Source of the DNA: Botryotinia globosa | Lineage: Eukaryota; Ascomycota; Leotiomycetes; Helotiales; Sclerotiniaceae | Assembly: GCA_014898425.1 (NCBI GenBank) | Contig: RCSZ01000014.1 | Span: 1,426,001 to 1,490,000, forward strand | Direction of reading: 5' to 3' | Length of the DNA stretch: 64,000 nucleotides | Part shown: piece after piece, positions 1 to 13,176 of the stretch | Position numbering within the stretch: position 1 is the first letter of the stretch | Layout of the letters: each line of letters begins with the position of its first letter | Notes under the pieces: model-generated | Database searches by the model: none | Seen by the model: the letters and a program-made list of their open reading frames with translations, nothing else | Told to the model about the DNA's origin: nothing | Made by a program: the position numbers and the translations under genes

Positions 1-1034
1 GGTGTAGGGTAGGAGAATGCGGATGAGAATAAGGATCAAAGAAGAACGCGAGAAGAATAGAGGAAGAAGAAAGTAGGAGGGAAGAAAAGAAGGAAGAAAA
101 GAAGAAAGAGAGGAACAATAGGAGAGAGAATTGACATAAGATAAGACGAGGAAAGGCAAGACAAGACAAGACATTGAAACTTCTATCTACCTATCTACAA
201 GTATTCATTCACCCCTGCTCTACTCTACTCTACTCTTTTCTATCAATCCAGATACAAATATACTTTGTGCTGTAGAAAAACAATTCTCATTTCATGTGTA
301 TATATGCATACCTACCCATACAAAGATGGATGTAGATCGAATGGTTGATATCACTTCCTTACCAAATCCCAAATCCCAAATCTCAAAGTGAAAACAAACA
401 ATCATTAATTAGATCTATCTACCTACCTACCTGATAGGTAGTCACAAGAACATAAACTCAATTGATTGGTTACCAAATCATGCATACATATCCAAATATA
501 CCTACCTACCTACCAAGCAAGGTACTTGAGGGACTTATGTTGTCTCATCATATTCGGAAGACATCGACATCCTACCTACCTTGTTCAGTTTATTCCTTAT
601 GTTAGCCATCTCTATTTTTATTTTGTAAATATCTCCGATGGTAGGTACTCTATACCCAATAAAGACATGTTGTTCATCACATTGGAGTTCGTTCGATACC
701 AGTTCTAGAGCTTTATTCATGACGGGGTACAATTGAATTATAATTCTCAGCAGGCAGGTAGAGATCGTATATCAGACGAGGCGAGGAAAATCCATTGTCC
801 ATAAGTGTATGAGAATAATTCCTGTACTCTTTAAATTCGCATTTCTCTCTCATATGCAAAAATGAAAATATCTCAAAAAAAGAAGTCAGTCAGAATTTGT
901 ACATTTGATATCCCAACCATGCTAAACCACAAAAATGCTCCGCATATCTTCAAGAAATCATCGCACAATCCCAAAACTCCCACCAAGAGCCAATTTTGCC
1001 GTGACCCTCATTATTTCACCATCATCATATCATA
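1..1034. other. Intergenic region with simple repeats
   Basis: No convincing gene is seen. The first 170 bases are purine-rich (GAAGAA-type runs), followed by short tandem CTAC/CTCT and ACCT-type repeats around 185-240, 415-435 and 495-520. The frames that are open here are short, overlap on both strands and lack coding character. The part next to 1035 is expected to hold the 3' untranslated region of the xanthine dehydrogenase gene, which is read on the minus strand. Confidence 0.5.
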
Positions 1035-4000
1035 CTAAATACTCATAAAGAAACTCTTCTCTCCCTCTCTTGGTTTCACCTCCGCTCTCTTCAAAATCGG
1101 ATCCGCACAGCTAACCCTAATCCTTTCTGGTGTTGCGGGACTTTCCAATACCAGTAATCCGCCACCCTTAACATCCTCTCCAATTTCAGCCTCGACACCA
1201 TATTCCTTCCTAGCAGCCTTCAACGCATCTCTAATTGCAAAGAATACTGCACTTCCCATGAAAAGCGGTGGTTCACCCACTCCTCTACTTCTCTGAATAG
1301 TTTTAAGATCTTCCCATTCTACGCCTTTGAGTAGAGACACATTGAACTCTTGAGGAATATCTCTAAATCCAGGGATTTTATATGCACCCGGCCCACGAGT
1401 AGCAAGCTGTCCAGCCATTGGTCCTGCACGGAACCAGAGAGATTCTTCCGTAGTAAACAATCCCATTCCTTGTACGAAAGCACCTTCAATTTGTCCATAA
1501 TCAATTGATGGATTAATAGAACGACCAACATCCATTTTGATATCAGAACGTAGACATGTCCAATCACCGGTTAGAGTATCAATCTCGACTTCAGAGGCTG
1601 TGACTCCTTGGGTGAAGTAGAAGAACATCTGTCCGGTGTTAGGCCCCCATGTATAACCAATATCTGGAGTCTTGTAGAATCCATTTGCAGAGAGATTGAC
1701 ACGATCAAAGTAGGCGGCATGTGCTAGCTGTTTCATTGTGGCATCAGGGCCGAACTTCTCTCTGTATGGAGCAAGTCGTTCATTGATTTGAGCGCAGGCA
1801 TTAAAGATAGCATATCCATTCAGATCGGAAGAAGCCGATGCAGCAGTAGAAGAGGTATTAGCTACCGTGTTAGTGGCAGTCTCCGAGATGAATACATTAT
1901 CCAAGGGAACGCCAAGTGCTTCAGCTGCAACCATCATCATTTTCGTATGAAGACCTTGGCCCATTTCGGTACCACCATGAGCTACAAGAACAGATCCATC
2001 GTGATAGATATGAACCAATGCTCCAGCCTGATTGAGAAAAAGTGCTGTGAAAGAGATACCAAACTTTGTAGGTACAATTGCGAGTCCTCTTTTTTTCCAC
2101 TTGTGCTCTGCGTTGAATTTGGTGATTGCCTCTCGCCTTGCGGCATAATTCGATTCTTCCTGAACCTGCTTATACATCAATGGCACATGCCAATCCTTAA
2201 GAGCTTGGTTGAAATGAGTTTTCTCGTTTGCCTTATAAAAATTAATCTCTCTGAGCTTCTCTGCAGGCATACCGAGACGGTCTGCGACTTCTTCGATATA
2301 TGACTCCGCCATATATAAGCCTTGAGGTCCACCAAATCCTCGGAATGCAGTATTGGACATGGTATTCGTCTTGCAAACACGACCTCGGACATGAATATTG
2401 GGGATCATGTAGCAATTATCAGAATGTGATAATGATCGATCCAATACAGCACCAGAAAGATCTTGCGTCCAACCTCCATTGCAGAACATATCCAAATCCA
2501 GTGCTTGGATTTTGCCGTCTTTATTGATGGCAACTTTCCATCTAGATAAGAAAGGATGTCTTTGACCAGATGTGATCATATCTTCATCACGATTGAGCAT
2601 GCAACGGACTGGTTTACCAGTCTTTTTGGCTGCAAGAGCTACGATGCCACACAATTGTATGGAACGAGTCTCTTTTCCACCGAAACCACCTCCAAGTCTC
2701 TTGACCTTACTCACAACTTTGTTTGCAGCAACGTCACAAACTTGCGCTACATAAGTTTGGCTGATGGATTGTTAGCAGAAGAACATTACTGCATCCCGAT
2801 TTTACTTACGTTTCTGTTGGATTTTGAGTTCCAGACCAGATTTCCATTTCCCCATCCTCGATTTTAGGTATTGCCACACAAGCATTGGTTTCCAGGTAAA
2901 AGTGCTCTTGTCCACCCATTCTAGAAACACCGGTAAAGACATGATCTGCCTCTTCAAATGCTTTCTCTGGTTCTCCTTTCTTTATGTACCTGTAATGATC
3001 AAAGAAACTTTCCTTTTCAATGGCTTCTTCCATTGTGAAAATTGCTGGTAACTCTTCATACTCGACTTTGACAGCTCGTGCTCCTGCACTTGCATGTGCT
3101 GCGCTATCAGCAAGAACTATACCAATCGGTTGGCCTGTTGTAAATACTTCATCAACAGCAAAGAATGGTTCGTCACAAACTGGTGCTCCCCAAAAGTTGG
3201 CTTCTGGACTTGGCATATCTGTATGGTCAACATAGTCAACCACACCTGGTAAATCCATTGCAGGATCTGAATTGACGCTTATGATCTTAGCATGTGCCTT
3301 TGTTGACAAAACTAAGCATCCATATAACTCGTTCTTTTGGACGGGTATGTCGTCGGTATATTGTGCTTCTCCACATGTTTGCTTGAGGGCCGCTACGTGT
3401 GGACTTGCTTTCCCGAGGACATTCTGTTGGTAGGCAACAGTGGCCTCTCTATCCTCTTTACCAAAAGATATTATACGTTCAATCTCTGGTACAACTTGTG
3501 CATCAACTTCCAAATCTTTGATCTCGAAGCTGGATAAAATTTCATGGTAGAAGCGATAGAAGAAGCCGAATGCAAGCGATTTGCGGTAAGTCGCCATTCC
3601 TCCAGGAACGCTGAAACTAAGATTGAAGTCCTCTTCCAAGGCATTCATGGTGCCTTCCAAAGTCGCGGGATCTGAAAACTTTTTGCCTAACAAATAAGCA
3701 CCAGCCTTTGTAGCCGCGATTGTGGTCGGAGCCATTCCTCCGTATACTAGACTTGCACTAGTCACAATATGCGAATCGTCGATGGCAACCCTAAGAGCTG
3801 CATTGACGATGGCAATATCATCATCCTTACGTTTCGACTGCTTGTATGCTCTTAAGTACTCTCCCTTTTGAGTCACTGGGATACGAATGCTAGCAATAAT
3901 TGCATCAGGAGCGAGTGCGGTCAATCTGTAACCTTTGAAGAATTCAGACATGGGGATTTCTGTCTCCTTATCCAGAGACCTTGCGACCAGAATAGCGTTT

Positions 4001-5372
4001 GATGCAACAAATACAGGATTGAGATCGGAGATAGGAGAAGCAGTAGCTAAATTTCCTGCCGGGGTACCAACATTTCTAATCTGTCGGCCTGCGAAATATT
4101 TCAACTGCTTATGGATGGCTCTGTAAATATTGTTAGTTTAGAAAATTGTTAAATGCAACCTTAGTTTTGTTGTTTGAGGCTTGTGTATCCTCACGTCACC
4201 CGAAAGAAAAATATAAGAAGATTCAACGATAAACATGAAAGCATCAAAGACAAAGATATGAAGAATTCCGAGAAAAATAGATCTACTGACTTGAAAACTT
4301 GGCCCTTTTCGGGCCCGTAATGTTTCTCTGCCTGTTGGACAATCGACTCCAAATCCGTGAGGATAACATTACCACCGATCTCTAAATGGTCATCCTTGAA
4401 TGAAAATTGTCTTAATTCAGGAATGTCCCCGACGAAAACCGAAGCTGTGTATTGCATAGCCTTGAATTTAATCTCGATTTGCGTTTCTGTACTTCCACCA
4501 ATTATTTTTGCCGATGGATAAACGCTCTTTATCTCTAATAACTGTTCCATAGTCACAGGACGATACCACTTCTTTTTCTTGTTTCCAAAAGCTAGAGGTT
4601 TGAATTCATGCCTCATGAGTGGCGGGGGAAATATAAGCTCAGTGTCCGGGTTGTATTCGATAAATCCAGGAGGTGTAAAGCGTTTGATAGGTTGATCATC
4701 CTTTAATTCGTTCTTACAGCAACCACCACTACCTCCGCCATTGTCCATGCAACACCCACCTCCACCATTTGATTTAGACTTCCCACATGCAGCTCCAGAA
4801 CTGAAAGTTTGAGCTGCATCCAGAATTGGACGATATCCCGTACACCTGCAAAGGTTTCCATCGAACGCTTCTTCGACATCATGCTCCGAAGGGTTCGAAT
4901 CATTCCGTAAAAGTGCATACAAGCTCATAACTATACCTGGCGTGCAGAATCCACACTGACTACCATTTCCTTTAGCAATTCTCTCTTGCGTAGCATGCGG
5001 CCTCTTTGTATTTCCAATCCCCTCTATTGTGATAACATGCTTTCCGTCAACACTGACCAGTGGCGCTAAGCATGCGTTCACGCTTGCGTGATATATTTTC
5101 TTAGTGGTTGGATTGTATTGAGACACAACAACTGTGCAAGCTCCACATCCTCCTTCTGCACATCCTAGCTTTGTGCCTGTGAGGCCGATTCCACGAAGAT
5201 ATTCAAGAAGAGTGATCTCGGGATCCATGTTATCGAGGACAACTCGTGTGCCATTGAGATAGAAGCGAAGGGTATCATCGTAAGAGGTTGTTACGGAAGA
5301 GAGGGAGTGTCTGGAGGCAAGTGACACTGTAGGTTCCGGTGAAGAATTCGGGGAAACAGCAATGGGTGCCAT
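1035..5372 (-). CDS. xdh: Xanthine dehydrogenase (three exons, 1372 aa)
   Basis: Oxidises hypoxanthine to xanthine and xanthine to urate with NAD+, the entry to purine use as nitrogen source. Exons are 5372-4291, 4120-2810 and 2760-1035. Both introns have GT-AG ends, the frame is kept, and the product of 1372 residues is the normal family length. Domains in order: plant-type [2Fe-2S] domain with CAEGGCGAC near residue 70-80; second [2Fe-2S] helical domain with CGFCTPG and CRCTGYRP; FAD-binding domain with IIGGSTETQIEIK; FAD C-terminal domain; then the molybdopterin domains with GGGFGGKE, AFRGFGGPQG, GGTEMGQG and GVGEPP. The Glu of GVGEPP (about residue 1294) is the expected catalytic base. 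A cysteine- and glycine-rich linker with CCMDNGGGSGGCCKN lies between the FeS and FAD parts and is longer than usual. Start chosen at the first ATG, matching the family N-terminus. Aldehyde oxidase is the alternative, but the pattern fits XDH (hxA in Aspergillus). Confidence 0.97.
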
Positions 5373-7383
5373 TGTGAGTTGTGAGAGTGATACCTCTCGA
5401 AGGTTAATTATCTAGAAGTATAGGTCGCCAACGCCCCTTTCAAGATATGCTTCCTGCCACAAGGATCTTTCAGTGCTTCTTGAAAGTTAGTTCTCTTAAA
5501 TAGGTGAGATATTTGGAAGGAGAAAACCAAAAGGAAAAGAACAGAATATTCAAAGAATGTATCTTTCTTTAAGAGGGAAATAATGGTATATTGGGCTTGC
5601 TTCTTATCTTGCAACTTAGGCCGATGGAGGTCTCCGATGGGATATCAGACTAACACTCTAGACCAATCTTATGGACGTTTCAGCGAGTGAGTAAAGGCGG
5701 GGTTGAATTGATATGAAGTGGCAATATCTCCCAAGCAGGTACACCTAGGTATGTACAAGTATTCATTGTCTATAAGATATTCCCAATAAATATGACAGGA
5801 TTAGGACTTGTTCCCCCAAAATTGGCAGGTAAGTAAACACCTTGAATGGTGCTTACCATCTCATTACCTTCATTCGTTGGGTAATTAACTCAAACTTGAT
5901 ATGCGAGGATGCTTTAGTAGTAACTTTCGGAGGATAGTGGGATTGAACACTCGGAGGTTGAAGCTTAGCCAAACATCAAACTTCGGATATCGCCTGGAGA
6001 TAGGTGCTTAGTCATGGCTCATTACATAATCTCATATGCAATTGGCTCAACCTTGGTATCTTTTCCATACTTCGTCAACGACAGCAATATCAACACTGCA
6101 CTCACCTATCATTCAACATCTACGAGGACATTGACAATCACACTTCCAGCTATGGCATTCGTGATATCCATCTTGTTCGAATGCAGGTGCTAGGAAAAAC
6201 CAACCTCCCAACTGTATCTTTCTCCTTCAACAAGCAGTGACTATCAACCACACTTTAAGAAGTCAAGCTACTGTTGACGGTTATTATAAGATGTTTCAAA
6301 TAATATTCTCGACGTTAGCAATTCAATCCCCATCATTGCAATACTAGGTAGTTCTTTCGTGTTGTGATTGTGTGCATTTGCAAGAAATTTTAAATTCGAA
6401 GTCCTTTCTTATATGATATCAACGGCAATTTCCCATCTTGATAAGCTTACGGACTACCACAAATCCTTATGCTTTCTTGAGATGAACACTTTTCTTGATC
6501 ACTTGCATTCACATAGCTATCATCCTTGTCAAGTCGTCATGATTGAGGTGTACGATTCTTTTGGTGAATCTAGAAACATGCAAGTGCAACTCTAACGGAG
6601 TGTTTGATACTTTGATAGTGTTCTGGATGTCCGGAATATGATTTCAAATCCCTCAGCCGTTCAGCTTTCGGACTCAAAGTTAGCCACTTTCAATGCATAA
6701 TCCCTGCGCGATGCGAACCGCATTACAGACTCGTATACCGTGCGCACAAATCTGTTTTGCTCAAAGAATGCGAACTCACAGCAACAGGATCGTCTGAAGT
6801 AACTCTTTGAAAGGGTTGACATCTGCCACCTGTCACATCCCATCGCAATGCCCCACTCGCGATCAGTGCAAACATCTTTGTTTCGAGTAGCGATGGTATC
6901 CAAACCCCGAGCGTGCATCTCATGAAATAGCCTTTCAAATTCAAGCTTCCCCAAAATAGCTGATCTAGAGGCATTAATCAAATTTCTACCGTATGAGCTA
7001 GCCAATGAGAAGAGTAAATACAAGCTCCCGCGTACCGTTCGCAAGATTACAATCACGTGCCGGATGTGTTGTGAGTACTTTCGGATAGGGATGCACTTTA
7101 ATGCTTCAATGTTGTAAATCAATTGGCCGTAACAATGAGTTGCGAACGCCTCCTTAGCTGAATTTCTGTCATGGGCTCATGGAGATTGCTCAATATTTAC
7201 ATCCATGTAGGTTGACAGCAGACAATGTATATAAGGACGACGAATAACCACCAGGTTTACAACATCATATCATCACATTCAGCTCATCTCTCAAAGTAAT
7301 TGGCCGGCACAATCTCAACAACACATAATTCTAAAAGACTTCTCAACTCAAAATTATCAGCACATACAACCGCAAATCTCAAA
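5373..7383. other. Intergenic region between divergent xdh and the 7384 gene
   Basis: Two kilobases between the start of xdh (minus) and the start of the next gene (plus), so it should contain both promoters. A minus-strand open frame at 6661-7122 (153 codons) begins without an ATG and matches nothing I recognise. I looked for the purine-regulator site TCGG-N6-CCGA known from Aspergillus UaY and found no exact copy. No other support for a gene. Confidence 0.45.
7228..7235 (+). promoter_or_regulatory. Candidate TATA box (TATATAAG)
   Basis: TATATAAG lies 149 bases upstream of the ATG at 7384. It is followed by a CA- and CT-rich leader with catcatatcatcacattc, typical of filamentous-fungus transcription start regions. 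Position and sequence are the only evidence. Confidence 0.45.
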
Positions 7384-8103
7384 ATGGCCATCACTGAAAG
7401 AGTTATCTTATCTGTTAGCGGAGAAGTTGAAGAATGGAAGGATGGTCTCAAATTCATGCTTCAAACATTGAAGACTCAAGATGGTTATCTTCGCACTCGG
7501 TATGCCCCTCTCTTCACCACTCATTCACGACGCATCTCTAACAAGCACAAAAGCTGGGGACCCCACAGCGAAGATCAACAGAAACTCGAACTTCTCATCG
7601 GTTGGGAATCTGTTGAAGCTTTCACTAAATTTCAAAGTAACTTTCCCCCATTGTTCTACCCCGATTACATATCTCAACCACAAACATCCATCTAACTCTC
7701 CACAACAGCAACCCCCGCTTTCCGAGAAATGCTCGCCCAAGTAAAACCAAACCTCACCGCCCCCCCAAACCTCATCATCATCGAATTCAAACCCTATGCC
7801 CCCAAAGAAGTAATCGACGCGCACTTTGTCCAAATGCTCACCATGGAGCAAGGCGCCTCCTCCGAAGAAGATCTCCGCGCTCAAGTCACCAAGTTTAAGG
7901 ATCTAGACGGCTGTACCGGGGTCGCATCTGGTCTTTCCAAAGATGATGTGGACGGAAAGGGAAAAGTCTTCGTAGCGGCCGTGGGATGGGAAAGTTTAGA
8001 AGCGAGCGAGAAGGCGAAGGAGAGTAAGGTTGTGGTGCTCAGTGGTGTGGAAAGTCATCACGTCAACTTTAGATTCCCTATCGAGGGTTTCCGCGGATTG
8101 TAA
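7384..8103 (+). CDS. Dimeric alpha/beta-barrel (ABM-like) protein, 215 aa, two exons
   Basis: Exons are 7384-7636 and 7709-8103. The 72-base intron (GTAACT...CAACAG) restores the frame across FQ-T-TPAFRE. The start at 7384 (MAITERVIL) is chosen because the longer open frame upstream has no ATG, while caaaATGGCC is a good start context. The protein looks like two tandem ferredoxin-like repeats. Repeat 1 has ERVILSVSG and ends LIGWESVEAFTKF; repeat 2 has LIIIEFKPY and ends AAVGWESLEASEKA. The repeated GWES-EA motif is what is usually seen in fungal dimeric alpha/beta-barrel proteins related to ABM monooxygenases and stress-responsive A/B barrels. No catalytic residue can be assigned, so enzyme activity is not claimed. 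No signal peptide or membrane segment is visible; probably cytosolic. Confidence 0.8.
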
Positions 8104-9158
8104 AAGGGATGTTGTGGATGATTGGACAATGATAAGTAGAGCTTATATCGGAACTTAAAAGCTGGTGTACATGGGATTTTGAGTTGACTGCTGGGAAGTC
8201 AACTATTTTGACGCTCCTTTATTTACTTCTCTTGGGGTTGGCATAAGAAGCTACTTGAAATTATTATATGTGCTGGTCACTTCTTGTCTTATCTTATTCT
8301 ACTACTCTCCCTCTCAATCTAGTGATCGTTCGTCCAATTTCTATGACTCGCGTACCATATATCTGTTTGAATAATTGTAGCTTCCTCCCAGCAACAAATT
8401 CTAGGAAGTTTTTGAGAGGAGAAGAATTGCTCCAACAGTGATTTTGAGTTATGTATGTACTCTTACGTGTTGGGAAATTGATTACCACAAGAAAATTTTC
8501 TCCATGAATTTAATTCGAGTTCGTTATAAGGTATGCATCTCTCTCTGTGTATGTATGTATGTATGTATGTATGTATGTATGTATGTATGTATGTATGTAT
8601 GTATGTACGTATGTATGTATGTATGTATGTATGTATGTATGTATGTATATATACTTTACGCAGAAATAATCCGTACCTGAAGATTATCTGCCGATAGTCT
8701 ACTCTACAACTCTACAGTTGATCCAGAAAGTCCTACCTACTTTGCACACTATCTGTGAGGCCTCTAAAATAATCTATGTGCATTAATATTATATAAATAT
8801 ATCATACAATTCCAGTATTAATTTACGATACCAAAACTAAATCACCTCAGAATTCGGGAATAGCTTCAAAATTTGAAGAAGTTAGATATTCTTTCGGATT
8901 ATTCATTTATTCACAGATTACCACCTATAAACAATTTACAGATTGTCTGCAAACAGTCTGTAGCCTACTTGTTTGAAAATCCTAATGATCTGCTTTGTAT
9001 GAAGATAACCTGCAGGTGATCTAAACACAGCGAAATGCCTAGCAAAGCACAAGAAATATCTTTCATCGGTGCAATACTCGATCTTCTAGCACCTTATGTA
9101 AAGCCAACCTAACACATCGCATAACCACCCTGTCTCCATCACATCATCCACGCAAACA
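8104..9158. other. Intergenic region between convergent genes, with a microsatellite
   Basis: Lies between the 3' ends of the 7384 gene (plus) and spo22 (minus). It contains the GTAT microsatellite listed separately, and an AT-rich stretch at about 8760-9000 with several near-repeats of the type cagattatctgc and acagattgtctgc. No open frame with coding character is seen. Confidence 0.5.
8547..8648 (+). repeat. Tetranucleotide microsatellite (GTAT)n, about 25 copies
   Basis: An almost perfect run of the four-base unit GTAT, interrupted by one GTAC. It creates an artificial open frame rich in Cys-Met-Tyr-Val, which is not a gene. A tract of this length is expected to vary between isolates. Confidence 0.95.
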
Positions 9159-12100
9159 CTAACAATCGAAATTCAACCCCCCAAACTTCTGGATCAAATG
9201 CCTCTTCAAGCTTCCAGCATCATCGCAATATCCCGCAATCAGTATTGATTTATCAGCCCATCGTTTACACGCTTCATCTTGATCTGTGCTGAAAAGATCG
9301 ATGGCATGGTTGAACGATTTAGTTGCTAGCCAATCGAGTTCTTGGGTCGGGTAAGGGATTTGTGTCTGAGTTTTGGGGTGGAGGTTAACTTGTTGGTTCC
9401 TCCCCCAAGACGGGAGTTGCAAGTGACAGAAGATGTTTGGATGACTACAGAGAATAGGAAGAGAAAAAAACACAGAATGAAGAAGGAGAAGAAGGGAAGA
9501 GGGAGTAATTCAAAGACGTACCTCGGCAGCATCAGCAGCAAGCATACAAACCTGATCGATAAGTCCTTCTGCAATCTTATCATCCGATCCCATAGCTGCT
9601 TGGAATAAACAGCGCATGTATTTTGACAGTTTGATGGTATCAAATTCTTCCATTTCCCAAGTTTTGTTGGTGATTTTTTTGAGGGTCATGATTAGGACTG
9701 TGATTAAAAAGAAAGATATGTTAGTATATGCGTTTTCTTTATAGAGAAATACCGCCGAATATAGGAGAAAAAGCGGCAAGGGAAACGGAGAGAAAGGGGA
9801 GATAACAATGAAGCGAGAAGGACGAACCTTGAGTAGGAGCCTCACAACACAAGATACAATCTGCCATCAATTCATAGACCCTCATACTCTTGCAAATATC
9901 TGCCTTGAATATAATCTCTCCAAGTCCATCCCAATCTTTCAATCTACACGCGGCCTCAAAATCAAACGCAAGTAGAACAGACAATTTCTTCAACAAATCT
10001 TCGGTAATCTCCACTTCCAACTTCTCCAGCTTTCCCTGTAAAATGAGATCAAAACTCGCTACATGCTTCCTCAAATTAAGATAGAACTGTAATTGTGATT
10101 CAACATTCTGTTCGGCTCTTGCGATAGAAACGAAAATAGTCGCAGCGCAGAAGTTGCAGAACATTTTTCGAAGTGTAACGTCTTCATGAGCATCTTCGCC
10201 GATATCAGGAGGATATCGATCAATAAAACCGATACAGCAAGCGAGTATTCTGAGAGATTGTTGGGGTTCCCAAACGGAAAGATATTTGAGGGATAGGTTG
10301 TAGGAGTTTCGGGAAAACCATTCGAGTTCGAGGATTGTCCATGTATCTTGATCGAGGGATTTTTGAATGGCGTTGAGTGCTGTGATTCAATAGTCAGCAC
10401 AGCGTTTTTAAAGGATTTTGCACAGAAATGTTACCTTTTTCGAACATTGTACACAATTTCTCAATGTTCTCCCTAGCGTAACTACTTGGTGTATTCTCGG
10501 CATCAATCATACCAATAAGCAGAACAATAATCATCCTAATAATCGATGGAAGACGCAAATTCTCTTGTGCAGCATATCCACACTTGTCTAGTACCAACCA
10601 AAGAGCATCTAGAACATGCTTCTTATTGCCAACTTGCTGTGCATCAAGAACGCAAGCGAAAAGCAGGGAGGAATCCTCGGAACACGAAGCAACCTTTTGA
10701 AGACATTCTGCTGCCATTTCGACCTTCTCACTTCTGATTGCTATTTTGTACATAAGAAAGCGTGTCAAAGGCTCTTCTCTTGCTGAATCGGACATAGCGA
10801 CGAAGATATTGCGGGCGGAATTGATGTCCCCTCGATTTAGAGAGCAGAGAAGAAGCTTCCTGTCAATATATTAGATATGAACACTCATTAAAGAACGGGA
10901 ACAAACCGAGATATCTTAGCCATGTTGGCCTCTCCAGGTATCTTGAACAGTCCATGAATTGCAAGACGACACCATTTCTCAGTTACTTCATACTGCTTTA
11001 GACCATAGTTTGCCTCTATCTTCTTCCAGAATAACTATATCAAATTAGTCCTTTGTCTGTTCAATGGCCACAAGGTCACAAACTGTATGAGCAGCCATAG
11101 TAGCCTCGACACCGATCGATTTCTCAATGTTCTTCGCAATCATGGTAAGAAACCCATCAATAGCAACAAACAATTCTTCAGTTTCTCTCCCACTAACTCC
11201 CATCCAGATTCTCGTAAGAAGAGCCTTCTCTAACCATTCTGTCATAGTTACTAACTCTTTAACTCGTAATCTAATCATCTCATCCAGAACTCCACATGCC
11301 AAACTCGGCGCCTTTTCATGAAGTTTTCTAACATGAAACATGAACAACCGCAGATTCGCCGGGTTAAAAACAAGAGTTCGAATCATCTTGTTGAGAATAG
11401 CACTATATGTCAAACCATCAAAAGTTTCGTGCGGAATTCCCGCCAGAAGTTCTAGTTTTAATAATAGAACTACCAATTTATCTCCAAGTTCGCACTCGAG
11501 AAGGTCAATCAAGTCCCGTGCCCGTCGTATCGATTCTGTTGTTTTAGTCTCCAAGAGTGCCTTGATCAGTGTTTGAATAATGGATATTCGTAATTCTGTG
11601 GCATCGGCGCTCAATTTGTCCAACTCATCACCACTTAGAACTTCATAAGCACGCTCCAGCCACTTGACAGACAAAGCATGCTGTTCCTTCTCAAATAGTG
11701 CCTTTCCCATCTCATATAAAGTATCCGAGAGACTTTCGGTGGTAGCATGATCAAAAAGTTCTTTGGAGGACATAGATTTATTAAACATATGTTCAGCGAG
11801 TTGCATATCATCCTGTCGCCATGCCTATCGAATATGTTAGCAGATGATATGCAGAAGTTGTATGATCTTACCAATAAAGTTCTGAGAACAAAATACTCAG
11901 CAGTAAATCTTGCGCACGCTGCCCTTTCTTCTGATATACCAGATGATTCGTAGGTACGTAGAAGTTCTTCACTGTATCCCGTATACCCTGCAAGTTTCTC
12001 CAAGACTTTGACGGCATAATCGATTTTCAGATCATCTATTTCGCACTGAAGTATTAGCAAAAAATTCGCAGTCTGGCTCTTTCCCTCGAAGATCAACGAA

Positions 12101-13176
12101 GGCAGGCGTACATACTCAAGCAGTCTCTCCCCGTCTTAATTCCCACTCTCATCAACCTTAACAAGTTTCCCCTGGACTTCTCCCGTATCTCCTTCTCTTC
12201 ATCTCCGCCAGTACCAGCTTGTATGTGAGCAACAGAATTCCCACACTCATTCGCACAATCCAATACCAGGAAAGCGAACATTCTAACCATAACCAGCACA
12301 GGTCCGAGCTCATTCCTTTTATCCCAAGTCTTCGATCCTTCATCCTCATCTACATCATTCTCCGCAGGGAGACTTCTCTTCAACCTCGTCGCAATATTCC
12401 AAATAGCTGTCGCCTTATCATCCAGTTCTTGTGCTTTATCTTTCGCACTCGAACTCAATTTCGTCGGAAATGTCGCAATACTGTTCTCCAATTCTTTAAA
12501 TGTGCCGTTTCCATCAATAGTTGTAAATGTGAAGTTGAATACATCCCGACTGGGGCTTGTGTCTAAGGAATTGAGATCGTTTTCGAGTTTTTGTGCGAAT
12601 ACTGTGAGTTAGAGGTTAGTGTGTTAAAATTGAAACTAGAGAAAAGCAAGAGAGTGTTCTTTCCAAATAGACTAAACCCACAGCAGTGGCCCTCTGAGGG
12701 CCAGCGGACCGTCTATCAATCGAAAGACAGAAAATCTGCCGCCACCTCCTTCACCCACAGACGACGCTGAAGCCTCTGTAGCGCTGTCTTAACATAATCA
12801 GAAAGATCAATACTATCTAGGGGGCTTCCCCCAAACCCTCATAGCTCGCTGCGCTCGAAAAAAAAGGTCATTTCAGTATCTTCATACCCTCATACTCACC
12901 CCTTAGCCTTTCAAATCTCCAGGTCCTTAAGTTCCACCCCATCCACAAATAAAGCAGAACAAAAAAAAGAATAAAAAAAAGCACACAGAGCACACAGAGC
13001 ACACAAAACTCACCAAATAAACCCCTCAACCTTTTGTCCTTCACCTTCACCTTCTCAATCCCCATCCCATCCACCTCATCACCCCCCTTTCCCATCCCTT
13101 TCCCATTTCCTCCACTGCCCCCCTCCTGCCGTGCAACGCCAGCCCCAGCCCTCTTATCTGCCGCCATACCCATCAT
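9159..13176 (-). CDS. spo22: Spo22/Zip4-type meiotic protein (nine exons, 1013 aa)
   Basis: Meiosis-specific TPR-like scaffold; in yeast Zip4 belongs to the ZMM group that builds crossovers and synaptonemal complex, and the human relative is TEX11. Exons on the minus strand are 13176-13014, 12601-12116, 12035-11872, 11824-11084, 11034-10907, 10859-10435, 10379-9828, 9697-9522 and 9365-9159. All eight introns have GT-AG ends and the frame is kept throughout. Family-like blocks are LDDKATAIWNIATRLKR near the N-terminus, TLYEMGKALFEKEQHALSV and KWLERAYEVLS in the middle, and ELDWLATKSFNHAIDL at the C-terminus. The protein is mostly helical repeats with no signal peptide. Exon 1 (54 codons, Gly/Lys-rich, beginning MMGMAADKRAG) is the least certain part because intron 1 is 412 bases, unusually long for this organism and carrying a GC-rich insert. 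The other introns are 47-156 bases. Confidence 0.9.
12680..12857. repeat. GC-rich insert inside spo22 intron 1 (unidentified)
   Basis: Within intron 1 of spo22, about 180 bases differ from their AT-rich surroundings. They contain the perfect hairpin GGGGG-CTT-CCCCC at 12820-12832 and, just after it, agctcgctgcgctcg followed by a run of eight A. The hairpin plus A-run at one end resembles a short mobile element or retroposed RNA gene, but no target duplication or RNA polymerase III boxes could be found. Confidence 0.4.

Noticed and set aside
1788..2303. 171-codon plus-strand frame inside xdh
   Set aside because: Antisense shadow of the molybdopterin domain.
6661..7122. 153-codon minus-strand frame upstream of xdh
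   Set aside because: No ATG at its start, no recognisable protein and no splice partners; kept only as a note in the intergenic entry.
8438..8680. 80-codon frame with Cys-Met-Tyr-Val repeats
   Set aside because: Caused by the GTAT microsatellite.
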